A stretch of DNA of 49,389 bases from Alphaproteobacteria bacterium. GTDB taxonomy: Bacteria > Pseudomonadota > Gammaproteobacteria > JAGOUN01. Below are positions 8,554 to 16,828 of this stretch, piece after piece. Made by a program: the position numbers and the translations under genes. The stretch lies in NCBI GenBank assembly GCA_021151585.1, contig JAGKWX010000013.1, positions 1 through 49,389 of the forward strand. The letters are read 5' to 3'. Position 1 is the stretch's first letter; every line of letters begins with the position of its first letter. Below the pieces are notes generated by a model. That model saw only the letters and a list, made by a program, of their open reading frames with translations, ran no database searches and had not been told where the DNA came from.

Positions 8554-11214
8554 ATGATAAATAAAAACAAATCGATGCAGCAACAGTGGCAGGAGTCTTA
8601 CTTAGATGCGGAAAATGCCGCTTATTTGGCGATGTTAGAAAATGATGTTCTTGAATCGGAGCATCAATCAATCATTCAAGATCTTATTGCATCAGCTGAT
8701 GCTGGTTCCGTTATGGGGCAAGCGCAAGGTTCGTTTACAGAAAATACTGGTGTTGCAGATCTGATCCAGGCTTTTCGTGCTTATGGTCACCGTCTTGCAC
8801 ATCTTGACCCATTGAATTTGTCGCAACCACTTGGTCATGAAAAATTGTCTCTTGAGTATTACGGTTTACAACAAGATGCCGCAGCCATCACTGTGTTTGA
8901 GAAATATAAAAATATTTATGCTCATCACATTGGTTATGAGTTTGCTTACATAGAAAATATTGAAGAACTTGAATGGTTAGAACATGAGATTGAAAAAAAT
9001 AATGGTCAATTTCATTTGTCCGCTGAAGAGAAGAAAGCGATTTTATCTGATTTAATCACATCGGAAGGTTTGGAGAAATTTTTAGGCCGTCGTTATGTTG
9101 GTAAAACACGTTTTTCGATTGAGGGGTTAGACAGTCTAATCCCCTGTATGAATGAAATTGTTGCGCAGGCGTCTAAGACCAAGATTGATGAAGTTATCAT
9201 TGGTATGGCGCACCGCGGTCGTTTAAATGTTATGGTCAATGTCTTAGGGATGAAGCCTTCATATCTAGTCGATTATATGGATAGTAAATTAATTGATCCC
9301 GATTATGCTGGTGATGTTGTCTATCATCTAGGTTTTTCGTCAAAAATGTCAGTAAATAATCATGATATGATGTTAACCATGGCGTTTAATCCATCACACC
9401 TTGAAATTATTTCTCCTGTCGTTATGGGGGCGGTAAAGGCAAATCAAGCAACACATCCTGATGTACTGTCTGTTTTATTACATGGTGATGCGGCGTTTGC
9501 TGGGCAAGGTGTTGTCATGGAATCATTTGCCATGTCTCAAACGCCTGGTTACTCAGTGGGTGGTTCAATTCATATTGCTACTAATAATCAAGTTGGGTTT
9601 ACTACGAGTAATCCGCAGGACGCTCGTTCTAGTATGTATTGTTCTGATATCGCAAAAATGATTGCTGCTCCGGTATTTCATGTTAATGCTGATCATCCTG
9701 AGGCGGTTGTTTTTGTTACCCGTTTAGCGATGCGTTATCGTGCGAAATTTCGCAAAGATGTGGTTATTGATTTGGTAGGTTACCGCCGGTATGGCCATAA
9801 CGAAGCTGATGAGCCTTCTGCAACTCAGCCAATGATGTACCATACGATTAAACAACATCAACCAACCCGTGCGATTTACGCTGATAAGTTGATCAGTGAG
9901 CATGTCGTCAATCAAGATGAAGTTGATGCAATGATTGCTAGTTATCAGCATAGTTTAGATGCGGGTGATTCTTATAAATCCATCACGGCTACGATGGTAG
10001 ACTATCAAATGCCAGAAGAGTGGTCAGAATATTGTAATCAGTCTTGGCGTGCTAACTATGATTCACGTATTTCTGTGCAAGAATTTAAAGTTTATGCACA
10101 AGGTTTATTGAATCTACCAGAAAATTTTGTGTTACAAACACAAGTTAAACGTATTATGGATGCGCGACTAAAAATGGCATCTGGTGAAGTTTCTGTCGAT
10201 TGGGGGTTTGCTGAAAACTTGGCTTACGCCTCTTTGCTTGCAAAAAATTATTCTGTTCGTTTATCTGGTGAGGATGTGCGTCGGGGTACATTCGCTCACC
10301 GTCATGTGGTTGTTCATGACCAACAAACGGGTGAAGTTTATATGCCGTTAACTTCGGTCGCTACAGGTCAAGCGAGGATGACCATTGTTGATTCTTTATT
10401 ATCTGAAGAAGCTGTTATGGCTTTTGAATATGGTTATGCTACTGCTGACGCAAAGACCTTGGTCATGTGGGAGGCGCAATATGGTGATTTTGTTAATGGT
10501 GCCCAAGTTGTTATTGATCAATTCTTAAGCGCCGGCGAACAAAAATGGAAACAATTGTGTGGGTTGGTGTTGTTGTTACCACATAGTTTTGAAGGTGCGG
10601 GCCCTGAGCATTCTTCTGCACGTTTAGAACGCTTTTTGCAATTATGTGCGCAAGATAATATGCAAGTTTGCGTGCCTTCAACGCCTGCGCAAATCTTTCA
10701 TTTGTTGCGTCGGCAAGTGTTGCGTCCTTATCGTAAACCTTTAATTGTGATTACGCCTAAGAGTATTTTGCGTCATAAACTAGCGGTCTCTTCTATAGAC
10801 GATTTTACAGAGAAGCAATTTGAATTAGTTATTGCTGATACGGAGATAACAACGCCAAGGCGCGTTATTTTGTGCGCCGGTAAAGTCTATTACGATTTGA
10901 TTTCTGCGCGTATGGAATCTAACAAGACGGATGTTGCTATTGTGCGAATAGAACAATTTTATCCATTCCCTAAAGAAGAGCTGGTGAATGCATTGTTGCC
11001 TTATAGCCGCGTACAAGATATTGTTTGGTGTCAAGAGGAGCCGCAAAATCAAGGTGCGTGGATGTATATTCGCGATGAAATATCGGCGTGTTTAAGCGAG
11101 CAGCAAAAGCTAAGCTATATTGGTCGACCAGCGTCAGCTTCACCTGCGACTGGCTTTGCTAAGGTGCATGCAATTGAGCAGGCTGCCTTAGTCAATAGGG
11201 CGCTTGCGATATAA
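8554..11214 (+). CDS. sucA: 2-oxoglutarate dehydrogenase E1 component
   Basis: 886 residues, a little shorter than the about 933 of Escherichia coli. SucA decarboxylates 2-oxoglutarate with thiamine diphosphate and transfers the succinyl group to the lipoyl E2 (SucB) in the TCA cycle. Visible landmarks are the N-terminal E2-binding region with ADLIQAFRAYGHRLAHLDPL, the GMAHRGRLNVMVNVLGM block, HLGFSS, FNPSHLEIISPVV, HGDAAFAGQGVVMES, the ThDP region VVIDLVGYRRYGHNEADEP, and the C-terminal VMWEAQYGDFVNGAQVVIDQF and GPEHSSARLERFLQL. The ATG has only a weak upstream purine-rich site. The partner sucB does not follow: the next genes are on the minus strand, so E2/E3 must be encoded elsewhere. Confidence 0.97.
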   Translation: MINKNKSMQQQWQESYLDAENAAYLAMLENDVLESEHQSIIQDLIASADAGSVMGQAQGSFTENTGVADLIQAFRAYGHRLAHLDPLNLSQPLGHEKLSLEYYGLQQDAAAITVFEKYKNIYAHHIGYEFAYIENIEELEWLEHEIEKNNGQFHLSAEEKKAILSDLITSEGLEKFLGRRYVGKTRFSIEGLDSLIPCMNEIVAQASKTKIDEVIIGMAHRGRLNVMVNVLGMKPSYLVDYMDSKLIDPDYAGDVVYHLGFSSKMSVNNHDMMLTMAFNPSHLEIISPVVMGAVKANQATHPDVLSVLLHGDAAFAGQGVVMESFAMSQTPGYSVGGSIHIATNNQVGFTTSNPQDARSSMYCSDIAKMIAAPVFHVNADHPEAVVFVTRLAMRYRAKFRKDVVIDLVGYRRYGHNEADEPSATQPMMYHTIKQHQPTRAIYADKLISEHVVNQDEVDAMIASYQHSLDAGDSYKSITATMVDYQMPEEWSEYCNQSWRANYDSRISVQEFKVYAQGLLNLPENFVLQTQVKRIMDARLKMASGEVSVDWGFAENLAYASLLAKNYSVRLSGEDVRRGTFAHRHVVVHDQQTGEVYMPLTSVATGQARMTIVDSLLSEEAVMAFEYGYATADAKTLVMWEAQYGDFVNGAQVVIDQFLSAGEQKWKQLCGLVLLLPHSFEGAGPEHSSARLERFLQLCAQDNMQVCVPSTPAQIFHLLRRQVLRPYRKPLIVITPKSILRHKLAVSSIDDFTEKQFELVIADTEITTPRRVILCAGKVYYDLISARMESNKTDVAIVRIEQFYPFPKEELVNALLPYSRVQDIVWCQEEPQNQGAWMYIRDEISACLSEQQKLSYIGRPASASPATGFAKVHAIEQAALVNRALAI

Positions 11215-11219
11215 TCGTG

Positions 11220-11795
11220 TTACTTTTGACCAGGATTGTAACTTCCACTGATTTTTGATTTTAGTGTAACGTTGCCAGTATTGAAATCTACATTCATGCC
11301 TGTTGCGTGAATTATTGATCCTGGTTGTACTATGGTCACTGGGGCATCCGTTGTGGCCATGTTTTTCTCGGGCGAATAGCTGATTTTTTCTGTTAGTAAC
11401 TGTGTGTTCTTATGATTATTAGTATCCGCCCCAGAAATATCAACATGTTCTATAAAGTCGATTAACGCTTCTCCGTGTGTCGCGAGCGCATATTCTGCAG
11501 TGATCTGCCATTTATCATTTTCTGAATTATATAAGTATAATTTTGGAGTGACGGCATAGGTTTTATTTTCTTGTTTGTAGTGGTTTAAACGTGGCGTTAT
11601 TAATTCATAGCGCTTGTTGCCAGTACTAGAAAATTGAGTGGAAATAACGTGGGTAGCAAAAGCATCATAATCATTTTCGAGGGCCAATTTTTTTGGTTTA
11701 GCTGGCGTTGAATTGTACCAAAGTATAGCCCCGGCAATGACCACGAGTATAAAAAGTAAAATGTTATAAAATAATGAAGAAAACAGTAAGCGCAT
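11220..11795 (-). CDS. lptC: LPS export ABC system inner-membrane protein LptC
   Basis: 191 residues from the ATG at 11795. A TTG one codon upstream is also in frame, but AGGA about 8 nt before the ATG favours the ATG. A single N-terminal membrane anchor (residues about 5-25) is followed by a periplasmic beta-jellyroll region (YELITPRLNHYKQENKTYAVTPKLYLY, LTEKISYSPEKNMATTDAPVTIVQPG, ATGMNVDFNTGNVTLKSKISGSY), typical of LptC/OstA-like proteins. It receives LPS from LptB2FG and hands it to LptA. The start overlaps the kdsD stop by one base (TGATG), indicating translational coupling. lptA and lptB do not follow in this window, as they usually do. Confidence 0.9.
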   Translation of the reverse strand: MRLLFSSLFYNILLFILVVIAGAILWYNSTPAKPKKLALENDYDAFATHVISTQFSSTGNKRYELITPRLNHYKQENKTYAVTPKLYLYNSENDKWQITAEYALATHGEALIDFIEHVDISGADTNNHKNTQLLTEKISYSPEKNMATTDAPVTIVQPGSIIHATGMNVDFNTGNVTLKSKISGSYNPGQK

Positions 11796-12775
11796 CAAGT
11801 TATTCCTGCGCGTAATAAATCATGCAAATGTACTATGCCTATAGGTTTATGTTCATCATCGACAATAAATAATGATGTGATTTTATGTTTTTCCATTAAC
11901 TCTAATGCTTCTGCGGCAAGCTGGTTGCGTTTGATCATCTTTCCACCGGGTGACATCAGTTCTGACATGCGTGCGGAATGAGGGTCTTTAAGTTGGCCAA
12001 TGGTACGTCGAATATCTCCATCTGAAAATACGCCACATAAACGACCATCAGCATCAACAACAGCTGTGATGCCAAATGTTTTTTCTGACATCTCGGCAAC
12101 TGCATCAGGTAACAAGGTGTCTAATGTGACTATAGGCAAGGTTGTGCCTGCATGCATGATATCTTCAACGTGAATCAGCAAGCGCTTGCCTAATGTTCCG
12201 CCTGGGTGAGAGATCGCAAAATCTTCTGCTGTAAATCCTCTGTATTGTAGCGCTGCAATCGCAAGTGCATCACCCATAGCCAGTGTTGCAGTGGTGCTGG
12301 ATGTGGGTGCCAAGCCCAAAGGGCAGGCTTCTTTTTCAACGCCAATGTCTAGGTGAATGTTTGCCGTTTTTGCGAGAGTCGACTCGGGTTTTCCGGTCAT
12401 TGCTATAAAAACAATATCGAAACGCTTTAACATGGGTAGTATAGATAAAATTTCCTGTGTTTCACCTGAATTCGAAATAGCAATAACGACGTCATCACGT
12501 GTAATCATGCCTAAATCGCCGTGGCTGGCTTCGCCTGGGTGGACAAAAAAGGCGGGTGTTCCGGTGCTGGCGAGGGTTGCAGCTATTTTATTGCCAATAT
12601 GTCCGGATTTACCCATGCCGGTGACAACAACGCGTCCTTTGCAAGAGAGGAGTAGATCAACAGCTTGAACGAATTGATGGTCTAATTTGTGAGAAATATA
12701 AGTAATAGATTGACTTTCTGTCTCTAAAACCTTTTTGGCTAAGGCCAATACATCTGCATTGCTTGCTGTTCGCAT
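11795..12775 (-). CDS. kdsD: D-arabinose 5-phosphate isomerase
   Basis: 326 residues, the normal length. It converts ribulose 5-phosphate to arabinose 5-phosphate, the first committed step to Kdo. An N-terminal SIS domain is seen (VVTGMGKSGHIGNKIAATLASTGTPAFFVHPGEASHGDLGM, AISNSGETQEILSILP, LGLAPTSSTTATLAMGDALA), followed by two CBS domains (about residues 205-320, with DIMHAGTTLPIVTL and MSPGGKMIKRNQLAAEALELM). kdsC, the Kdo-8-phosphate phosphatase usually found between kdsD and lptC, is absent here. The gene is divergent from mlaF, and that neighbourhood is conserved in many gammaproteobacteria. Confidence 0.95.
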   Translation of the reverse strand: MRTASNADVLALAKKVLETESQSITYISHKLDHQFVQAVDLLLSCKGRVVVTGMGKSGHIGNKIAATLASTGTPAFFVHPGEASHGDLGMITRDDVVIAISNSGETQEILSILPMLKRFDIVFIAMTGKPESTLAKTANIHLDIGVEKEACPLGLAPTSSTTATLAMGDALAIAALQYRGFTAEDFAISHPGGTLGKRLLIHVEDIMHAGTTLPIVTLDTLLPDAVAEMSEKTFGITAVVDADGRLCGVFSDGDIRRTIGQLKDPHSARMSELMSPGGKMIKRNQLAAEALELMEKHKITSLFIVDDEHKPIGIVHLHDLLRAGIT

Positions 12776-12840
12776 GATTTTATTATTCGCAAAAGATTGA
12801 TACTAACCTATTTGCTGTAAAAATGAAAATGATAACACTG

Positions 12841-12870
12841 TTGCTTAATACGTCTATTTATTGATATAAC
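12841..12870 (+). promoter_or_regulatory. candidate promoter of the mla operon
   Basis: TTGCTT at 12841-12846 and TATAAC at 12865-12870 are 18 nt apart and lie upstream of mlaF in the kdsD/mlaF divergent gap. This is a plausible sigma-70-type pair, though other TA-rich hexamers nearby could serve equally well. Confidence 0.3.
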
Positions 12871-12903
12871 TATACAATACTTATGTTTTTTGGAAAAGGT
12901 GTA

Positions 12904-13707
12904 ATGCCAAATCAAACTTGCATTAAAATAGAACATCTCACTTTTTCTCGCGGCACTCGTAAGATTTTCGATAATCTTAGTTTGGAAATACCGCGTGGTA
13001 GTATTGTGGCTATTATGGGCCCGAGTGGTACCGGAAAGACGACGCTATTGCGTTTAATTAGTGGTCAACTGCGTCCTGATCACGGTGATGTTTTTTTTGA
13101 TGATGTTAATGTCACAGGGTTATCGCGTACTGGTTTATATGAGATTAGAAAAAAGATGGGTATGCTGTTTCAAAGCAATGCTTTGTTTACAAACTTGTCG
13201 GTCTATGACAATGTTGCGTATCCTTTGCGCGAAAGACGCGATCTTTCTGAGAGTTTTATTCGCAATATTGTTTTAATGAAATTGCAAGCAGTAGGTTTGC
13301 GTGGTGCTCGTGATTTGATGCCGCATGATTTGTCTGGTGGCATGGCGCGACGCGTTGCACTTGCGCGTGCAATCGCTATGGATCCAGAGTTAATTTTATA
13401 TGACGAGCCTTTTACAGGCCAGGATCCGATTTCAGTTGGCATGATTGTTAAATTGATGCGCTTGCTGAATAAAAGCGCGAATATGACCAGTGTTATAGTG
13501 TCTCATGATATCGATATTACCTTTAATTTAGTTGACTATGCTTTTGTCGTAGCGGATGGCAAGATTATCGGTCAGGGCAAGCCTGATGAATTGCTTCATA
13601 GCACTAATGAGCAAGTGAGGCAGTTTTTAAATGGACTGCCAGACGGTCCTGTGCCATTTCATTATCCAGCACAAGAATTTGCCACCGATTTGATGGAGGG
13701 TTGTTAG
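12904..13707 (+). CDS. mlaF: phospholipid ABC transporter ATP-binding protein MlaF
   Basis: 267 residues from the ATG at 12904, preceded by AAGG; an in-frame ATG at 12883 would add seven residues. It is the ATPase of the MlaFEDB complex, which moves phospholipids between the inner membrane and periplasmic MlaC. Walker A is GPSGTGKTTLL, the Q-loop is in MGMLFQSNALFTNLSVYDNVAYPLRE, the signature is LSGGMARRVALARAIA, Walker B is LILYDEPF and the H-loop is VSHD. The C-terminal LDGxPDGPVPFxYPA-type segment is MlaF-specific and is present as LNGLPDGPVPFHYPA. It is the first gene of the mlaFEDCB operon and overlaps the mlaE start. Confidence 0.96.
   Translation: MPNQTCIKIEHLTFSRGTRKIFDNLSLEIPRGSIVAIMGPSGTGKTTLLRLISGQLRPDHGDVFFDDVNVTGLSRTGLYEIRKKMGMLFQSNALFTNLSVYDNVAYPLRERRDLSESFIRNIVLMKLQAVGLRGARDLMPHDLSGGMARRVALARAIAMDPELILYDEPFTGQDPISVGMIVKLMRLLNKSANMTSVIVSHDIDITFNLVDYAFVVADGKIIGQGKPDELLHSTNEQVRQFLNGLPDGPVPFHYPAQEFATDLMEGC
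13695..13700 (+). promoter_or_regulatory. Shine-Dalgarno deciding the mlaE start
   Basis: GGAGGG sits six bases before GTG 13707 and directly abuts TTG 13701. Correct spacing therefore selects the GTG as the mlaE start. Confidence 0.7.
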
Positions 13708-14498
13708 TGTTACAGTTAATAAAACGTATTCAAAATGTGGGTGCTGCAACGTTGAATTTTATTTCGCGAGTCGGTGACGCGGGTTTAGTGTTAATTGGCG
13801 CAGTGTTTAAGCGACCTAATTGGCATAAAAATTTTCCTTTATTGGTCCAGCAAATATATATCGTTGGTTTTTTATCGTTACCGATTATTATTGTTGCTGG
13901 TGCGTTTATTGGAATGGTCTTAGCTTTGCAAGGTTATAATATTTTAGATAAATTTGCTGCTGCAGACGAGTTAGGGCCGTTAGTCGCATTGAGTGTTGCG
14001 CGAGAATTAGGGCCTGTGGTCACTGGTTTATTATTTGCCGGTAGGGCAGGATCATCTTTAACAGCTGAAATTGGCTTAATGAAAGCAACAGATCAGTTAT
14101 CGAGCATGGAATTGATGGCGGTAGATCCTATTCAGCGCGTTGTTTCACCGCGTTTTTGGGCCGGTTTTTATAGTATGCCGTTGTTAACAATTATTTTTAG
14201 TATGTTTTCGATTTTTGGTGCTTACGGTGTTGGTGTTGATTGGATTGGTTTAGATCAAGGAAGTTTTTGGTCCAATATGCAAGCTGCCGTTGATTTTCGT
14301 ATCGACATTGTTAATGGCATTATTAAGAGTATTGTTTTTGGCTTTTTTACAACATGGATTGCAGTTTATCAAGGCTATGCTTGTGTGCCAACCTCTGAGG
14401 GTATTTCGCACGCGACAACACGCACGGTTGTATTTTCTTCGTTGATGATTTTGGGATTGGATTTTGTATTAACCGCAATGATGATGGGAGGCTGGTAA
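13707..14498 (+). CDS. mlaE: phospholipid ABC transporter permease MlaE
   Basis: 263 residues starting at GTG 13707, which overlaps the last base of the mlaF stop. It is the permease subunit of the Mla system, of the MlaE/YrbE family. The hallmark regions are present: IVAGAFIGMVLALQGYNILDKF, LGPLVALSVARELGPVVTGLLFAGRAGSSLTAEIGLMKATDQLSSMELMAVDPI, PRFWAGFYSMPLLTIIF, and DIVNGIIKSIVFGFFTTWIAVYQGYACVPTSEGISHATTRTVV. Five or so membrane segments are expected. It ends one base before mlaD. Confidence 0.96.
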   Translation: MLQLIKRIQNVGAATLNFISRVGDAGLVLIGAVFKRPNWHKNFPLLVQQIYIVGFLSLPIIIVAGAFIGMVLALQGYNILDKFAAADELGPLVALSVARELGPVVTGLLFAGRAGSSLTAEIGLMKATDQLSSMELMAVDPIQRVVSPRFWAGFYSMPLLTIIFSMFSIFGAYGVGVDWIGLDQGSFWSNMQAAVDFRIDIVNGIIKSIVFGFFTTWIAVYQGYACVPTSEGISHATTRTVVFSSLMILGLDFVLTAMMMGGW

Positions 14499-14499
14499 A

Positions 14500-14955
14500 A
14501 TGAGAAATAAGGGTGTTGTTGAGTTTTTAGTAGGCATATTTTTACTGTTAGGGATTGCTGGATTAGTGTTTCTTGCGTTTCAAGTGAGTGGCTTGACGCA
14601 ACGCAGTATGTCGCATGGTTACGTCATCACAGCGGATTTTGATAATGTTGGTGGCTTAAAAGTACGTGCGCCAGTTGAAATTGCGGGTGTTGTTGTAGGG
14701 CGAGTGATGGATATTGAATTAGATCCGCAAACTTATAAAGCTGTTGCCACCTTGTTGATTTATAATCAGTTTTCTATTCCTAGCGATTCAACAGCTAGTA
14801 TTTTAACGCAAGGCTTGTTAGGGTCGAACTATTTAGGTATTTCACCTGGTTATGCTCCAACAAATTTAAAATCAGGTGATACTGTTCAGCGTACGAATTC
14901 GGCGCTTATTTTAGAACAATTAATTAGTCAGTTAGTGTTTAATTTGAAAAAATAA
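14500..14955 (+). CDS. mlaD: MlaD, MCE-domain periplasmic phospholipid-binding protein
   Basis: 151 residues with GGGAGG about 7 nt before the ATG. An N-terminal membrane anchor (residues about 6-29) is followed by one MCE domain (YVITADFDNVGGLKVRAPVEIAGVVVGRV, ILTQGLLGSNYLGISPG). MlaD forms the hexameric ring on MlaFE through which lipids pass. It is somewhat shorter than the about 183 residues of the E. coli protein, with little sequence after the MCE core. It is in the middle of the operon, one base after mlaE and 11 before mlaC. Confidence 0.95.
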   Translation: MRNKGVVEFLVGIFLLLGIAGLVFLAFQVSGLTQRSMSHGYVITADFDNVGGLKVRAPVEIAGVVVGRVMDIELDPQTYKAVATLLIYNQFSIPSDSTASILTQGLLGSNYLGISPGYAPTNLKSGDTVQRTNSALILEQLISQLVFNLKK

Positions 14956-14966
14956 TAGGTTGTATA

Positions 14967-15704
14967 ATGAAAAAATATAGTCATTTTCTATTGGCCCTAG
15001 GCTTATCTATGCCAGTATTTGCTTTGGCTCAAACTGCTACAAGCACGACGACATCAACATCAACAACATCGTCAGCAACAAGTACTAGCTCCGCCTCGAC
15101 GGCAAGTGGTTCTGTGCAAACTGTTTCTTCCTGTGAGTTGATGAATCCTCAAGCGTTTGTACAAAATACAGTTAACCAAGTGCTTGGTGTTTTGACTCAA
15201 GATCAAAGTAAAATAGCGACTAATTTTTCACTAGTGCAGTTGGATATTCTTGATCAACTGAAGCCATCGATTGGTATCAACGCCATGTCTCGGTTTGTTG
15301 TGCCGCCAGCGATTTGGGCTGCTGCTTCTCATAAAGATCGAGCAGCATTTAATGCGGCATTTTTGCAATTTATTGCTCTTTTATATACGGAGCCGCTGCG
15401 AAATTTTAGTAATCAAACAATTGAAGTGTTTCCTACGCGTGTATCTTGGCAGACCCAGCAGACTGTGCAAATTAATTCAGTCATTCGAAATCCAAGCGCA
15501 GGGCCGCAAGCTGACATCTCGGTTTCCTTTATTTTAATAAAGCATGGTTGCACTTGGATGTTTGTTGATTTTGTCGTGGAGTCTATGAGTGCTTTAAATT
15601 CATTGCAACAGCAAATTCAATCTATTGTCTCTGACATGTCTAACCCAGCTCTGTCTGATTTAACGCGAGTAATAATTGCTCATAATCAAACGTCATCCTC
15701 ATAA
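14967..15704 (+). CDS. mlaC: MlaC, periplasmic phospholipid carrier, with Ser/Thr-rich linker
   Basis: 245 residues, longer than the usual about 210. A signal peptide (residues 1-21, ending ALA-Q) is followed by a low-complexity stretch of Ser, Thr and Ala at residues about 23-50. The MlaC domain then follows (NPQAFVQNTVNQVLGVLTQDQSKI, IGINAMSRFVVPPAIW, AFNAAFLQFIALLYTEPLRNF, ILIKHGCTWMFVDFVVESMSALNSL). MlaC shuttles phospholipid between the MlaA complex in the outer membrane and MlaFEDB. The linker is the odd feature: the DNA there is a run of ACA/TCA/ACG codons open to slippage. mlaA is not in the window. Confidence 0.93.
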   Translation: MKKYSHFLLALGLSMPVFALAQTATSTTTSTSTTSSATSTSSASTASGSVQTVSSCELMNPQAFVQNTVNQVLGVLTQDQSKIATNFSLVQLDILDQLKPSIGINAMSRFVVPPAIWAAASHKDRAAFNAAFLQFIALLYTEPLRNFSNQTIEVFPTRVSWQTQQTVQINSVIRNPSAGPQADISVSFILIKHGCTWMFVDFVVESMSALNSLQQQIQSIVSDMSNPALSDLTRVIIAHNQTSSS

Positions 15705-15714
15705 AGGAATCATC

Positions 15715-16020
15715 ATGTTAGCGAAAGTTTTGCAGCACAATGAAGTAATCACAATAGAGGGCGATATCGTTTTTGAAAGCGTGGCAAGGCTGGAGCACGA
15801 TATCGTCAGCTTGTTTAAACAGAGTCCATCTTTGTCAGAGTTTTCTATTAATTTAGCTGGTGTATTGCAAGTGAATAGTGCTGCTTTAGGCTTAATGGTA
15901 GAACTAAAAAAATATGTTGCGGCGCGTAATCAGAAAATCGCTTTTATTCATTCTACAGAGCGTTTATTAACATTAGCCCAAGTGTATGGTGTTGAACATT
16001 GGTTGGGTTTGAGTGCTTAG
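15715..16020 (+). CDS. mlaB: MlaB, STAS-domain subunit
   Basis: 101 residues from the ATG at 15715, preceded by AAAGGA. A longer in-frame start at 15676 would overlap mlaC and lacks a ribosome binding site. The STAS-domain pattern is seen (ITIEGDIVFESVARLEHDIVSLF, FSINLAGVLQVNSAALGLMVELKKYVAARNQKIAFIHST). MlaB binds MlaF and is needed for assembly and activity of the Mla ATPase. The usual Thr/Ser of the DxSGxxSxGL STAS motif appears as VNSAALGLM. It follows mlaC by 10 nt, last of the canonical mla genes. Confidence 0.88.
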   Translation: MLAKVLQHNEVITIEGDIVFESVARLEHDIVSLFKQSPSLSEFSINLAGVLQVNSAALGLMVELKKYVAARNQKIAFIHSTERLLTLAQVYGVEHWLGLSA

Positions 16021-16042
16021 TCTTAATAACTAGGAAGATCAT

Positions 16043-16828
16043 ATGATTGATTTTATTTATTCTATTCCACCCTTTGTTTTACGTTTATCAATCAATGCTG
16101 TTATCTTATGTATTTTGCTGGGTAGTGCCTTGTTGGTAAAAAGGCATATTACGCACCATAACGATGATCATGAGGCCGTTAATGGCGTTTCTTCTATTGT
16201 CTCGGTAATGTATGCTATTTTTATCGGTTTTGTTATTTTTTCTTCAGTGAACAATTTACAAACCGCGACAGAGGCGGCAAGAACAGAAGCTCATATTGTG
16301 AGTACTATTAACTACGACGCAAGCTTTTTTTCTGCATCAACAAGTATGGAAGTGAGAAAAATTTTGCAAGCCTATTTGCATGATGTTATTGAACAAGAGT
16401 GGCCTGCGATGCAAGCTGGTCAGGTTAACAATGCTGCTTTACAACCATTATATCAGTTAAAAGACCTCATCCTTGCGCGTCAGCCAAATAGTTTGAATGA
16501 TGTGCAGGTTCATCTTTGGACTGATTTAATTCGGCAAACTAACAATTTATTCCAAGAGCATGAAGATAGAATGCATTATGCGAAAGATTTATCGCTCAAT
16601 AGTGGCGTATGGTATTGCTTAATTTTGGCCACAATCATGATGCTCGTCTCTAGTTCTTTTTTTCATTTTGTCGATCGTCGTAAATACTTTATTATGATAA
16701 TTTGTATAGGTGTGATTACGGGATTGCTATTATTTTTACAAACCAGCATTAATTTTCCATACCGCGGCTATTATGGCGTTACATCAACCGGATACCAGGC
16801 GTTATTGACCCAGCTAGATCTTTGGTGA
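16043..16828 (+). CDS. DUF4239-like membrane protein
   Basis: 261 residues with AGGAAG before the ATG. Four membrane segments are predicted: about residues 10-30, 50-70, 190-212 and 218-236. NGVSSIVSVMYAIFIGFVIFSSVNNLQTATEAARTEAHIVSTI resembles the N-terminal block of the DUF4239/bestrophin-like family. The function is unknown. It starts 22 nt after mlaB and is probably co-transcribed with the mla genes, so a membrane-lipid or ion-homeostasis link is possible but unproven. Its last 15 bases overlap the convergent lpxH gene. Confidence 0.75.
   Translation: MIDFIYSIPPFVLRLSINAVILCILLGSALLVKRHITHHNDDHEAVNGVSSIVSVMYAIFIGFVIFSSVNNLQTATEAARTEAHIVSTINYDASFFSASTSMEVRKILQAYLHDVIEQEWPAMQAGQVNNAALQPLYQLKDLILARQPNSLNDVQVHLWTDLIRQTNNLFQEHEDRMHYAKDLSLNSGVWYCLILATIMMLVSSSFFHFVDRRKYFIMIICIGVITGLLLFLQTSINFPYRGYYGVTSTGYQALLTQLDLW

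Noticed and set aside
12357..12668. 103-aa plus-strand frame over kdsD
   Set aside because: It is antisense to the conserved SIS domain of KdsD.
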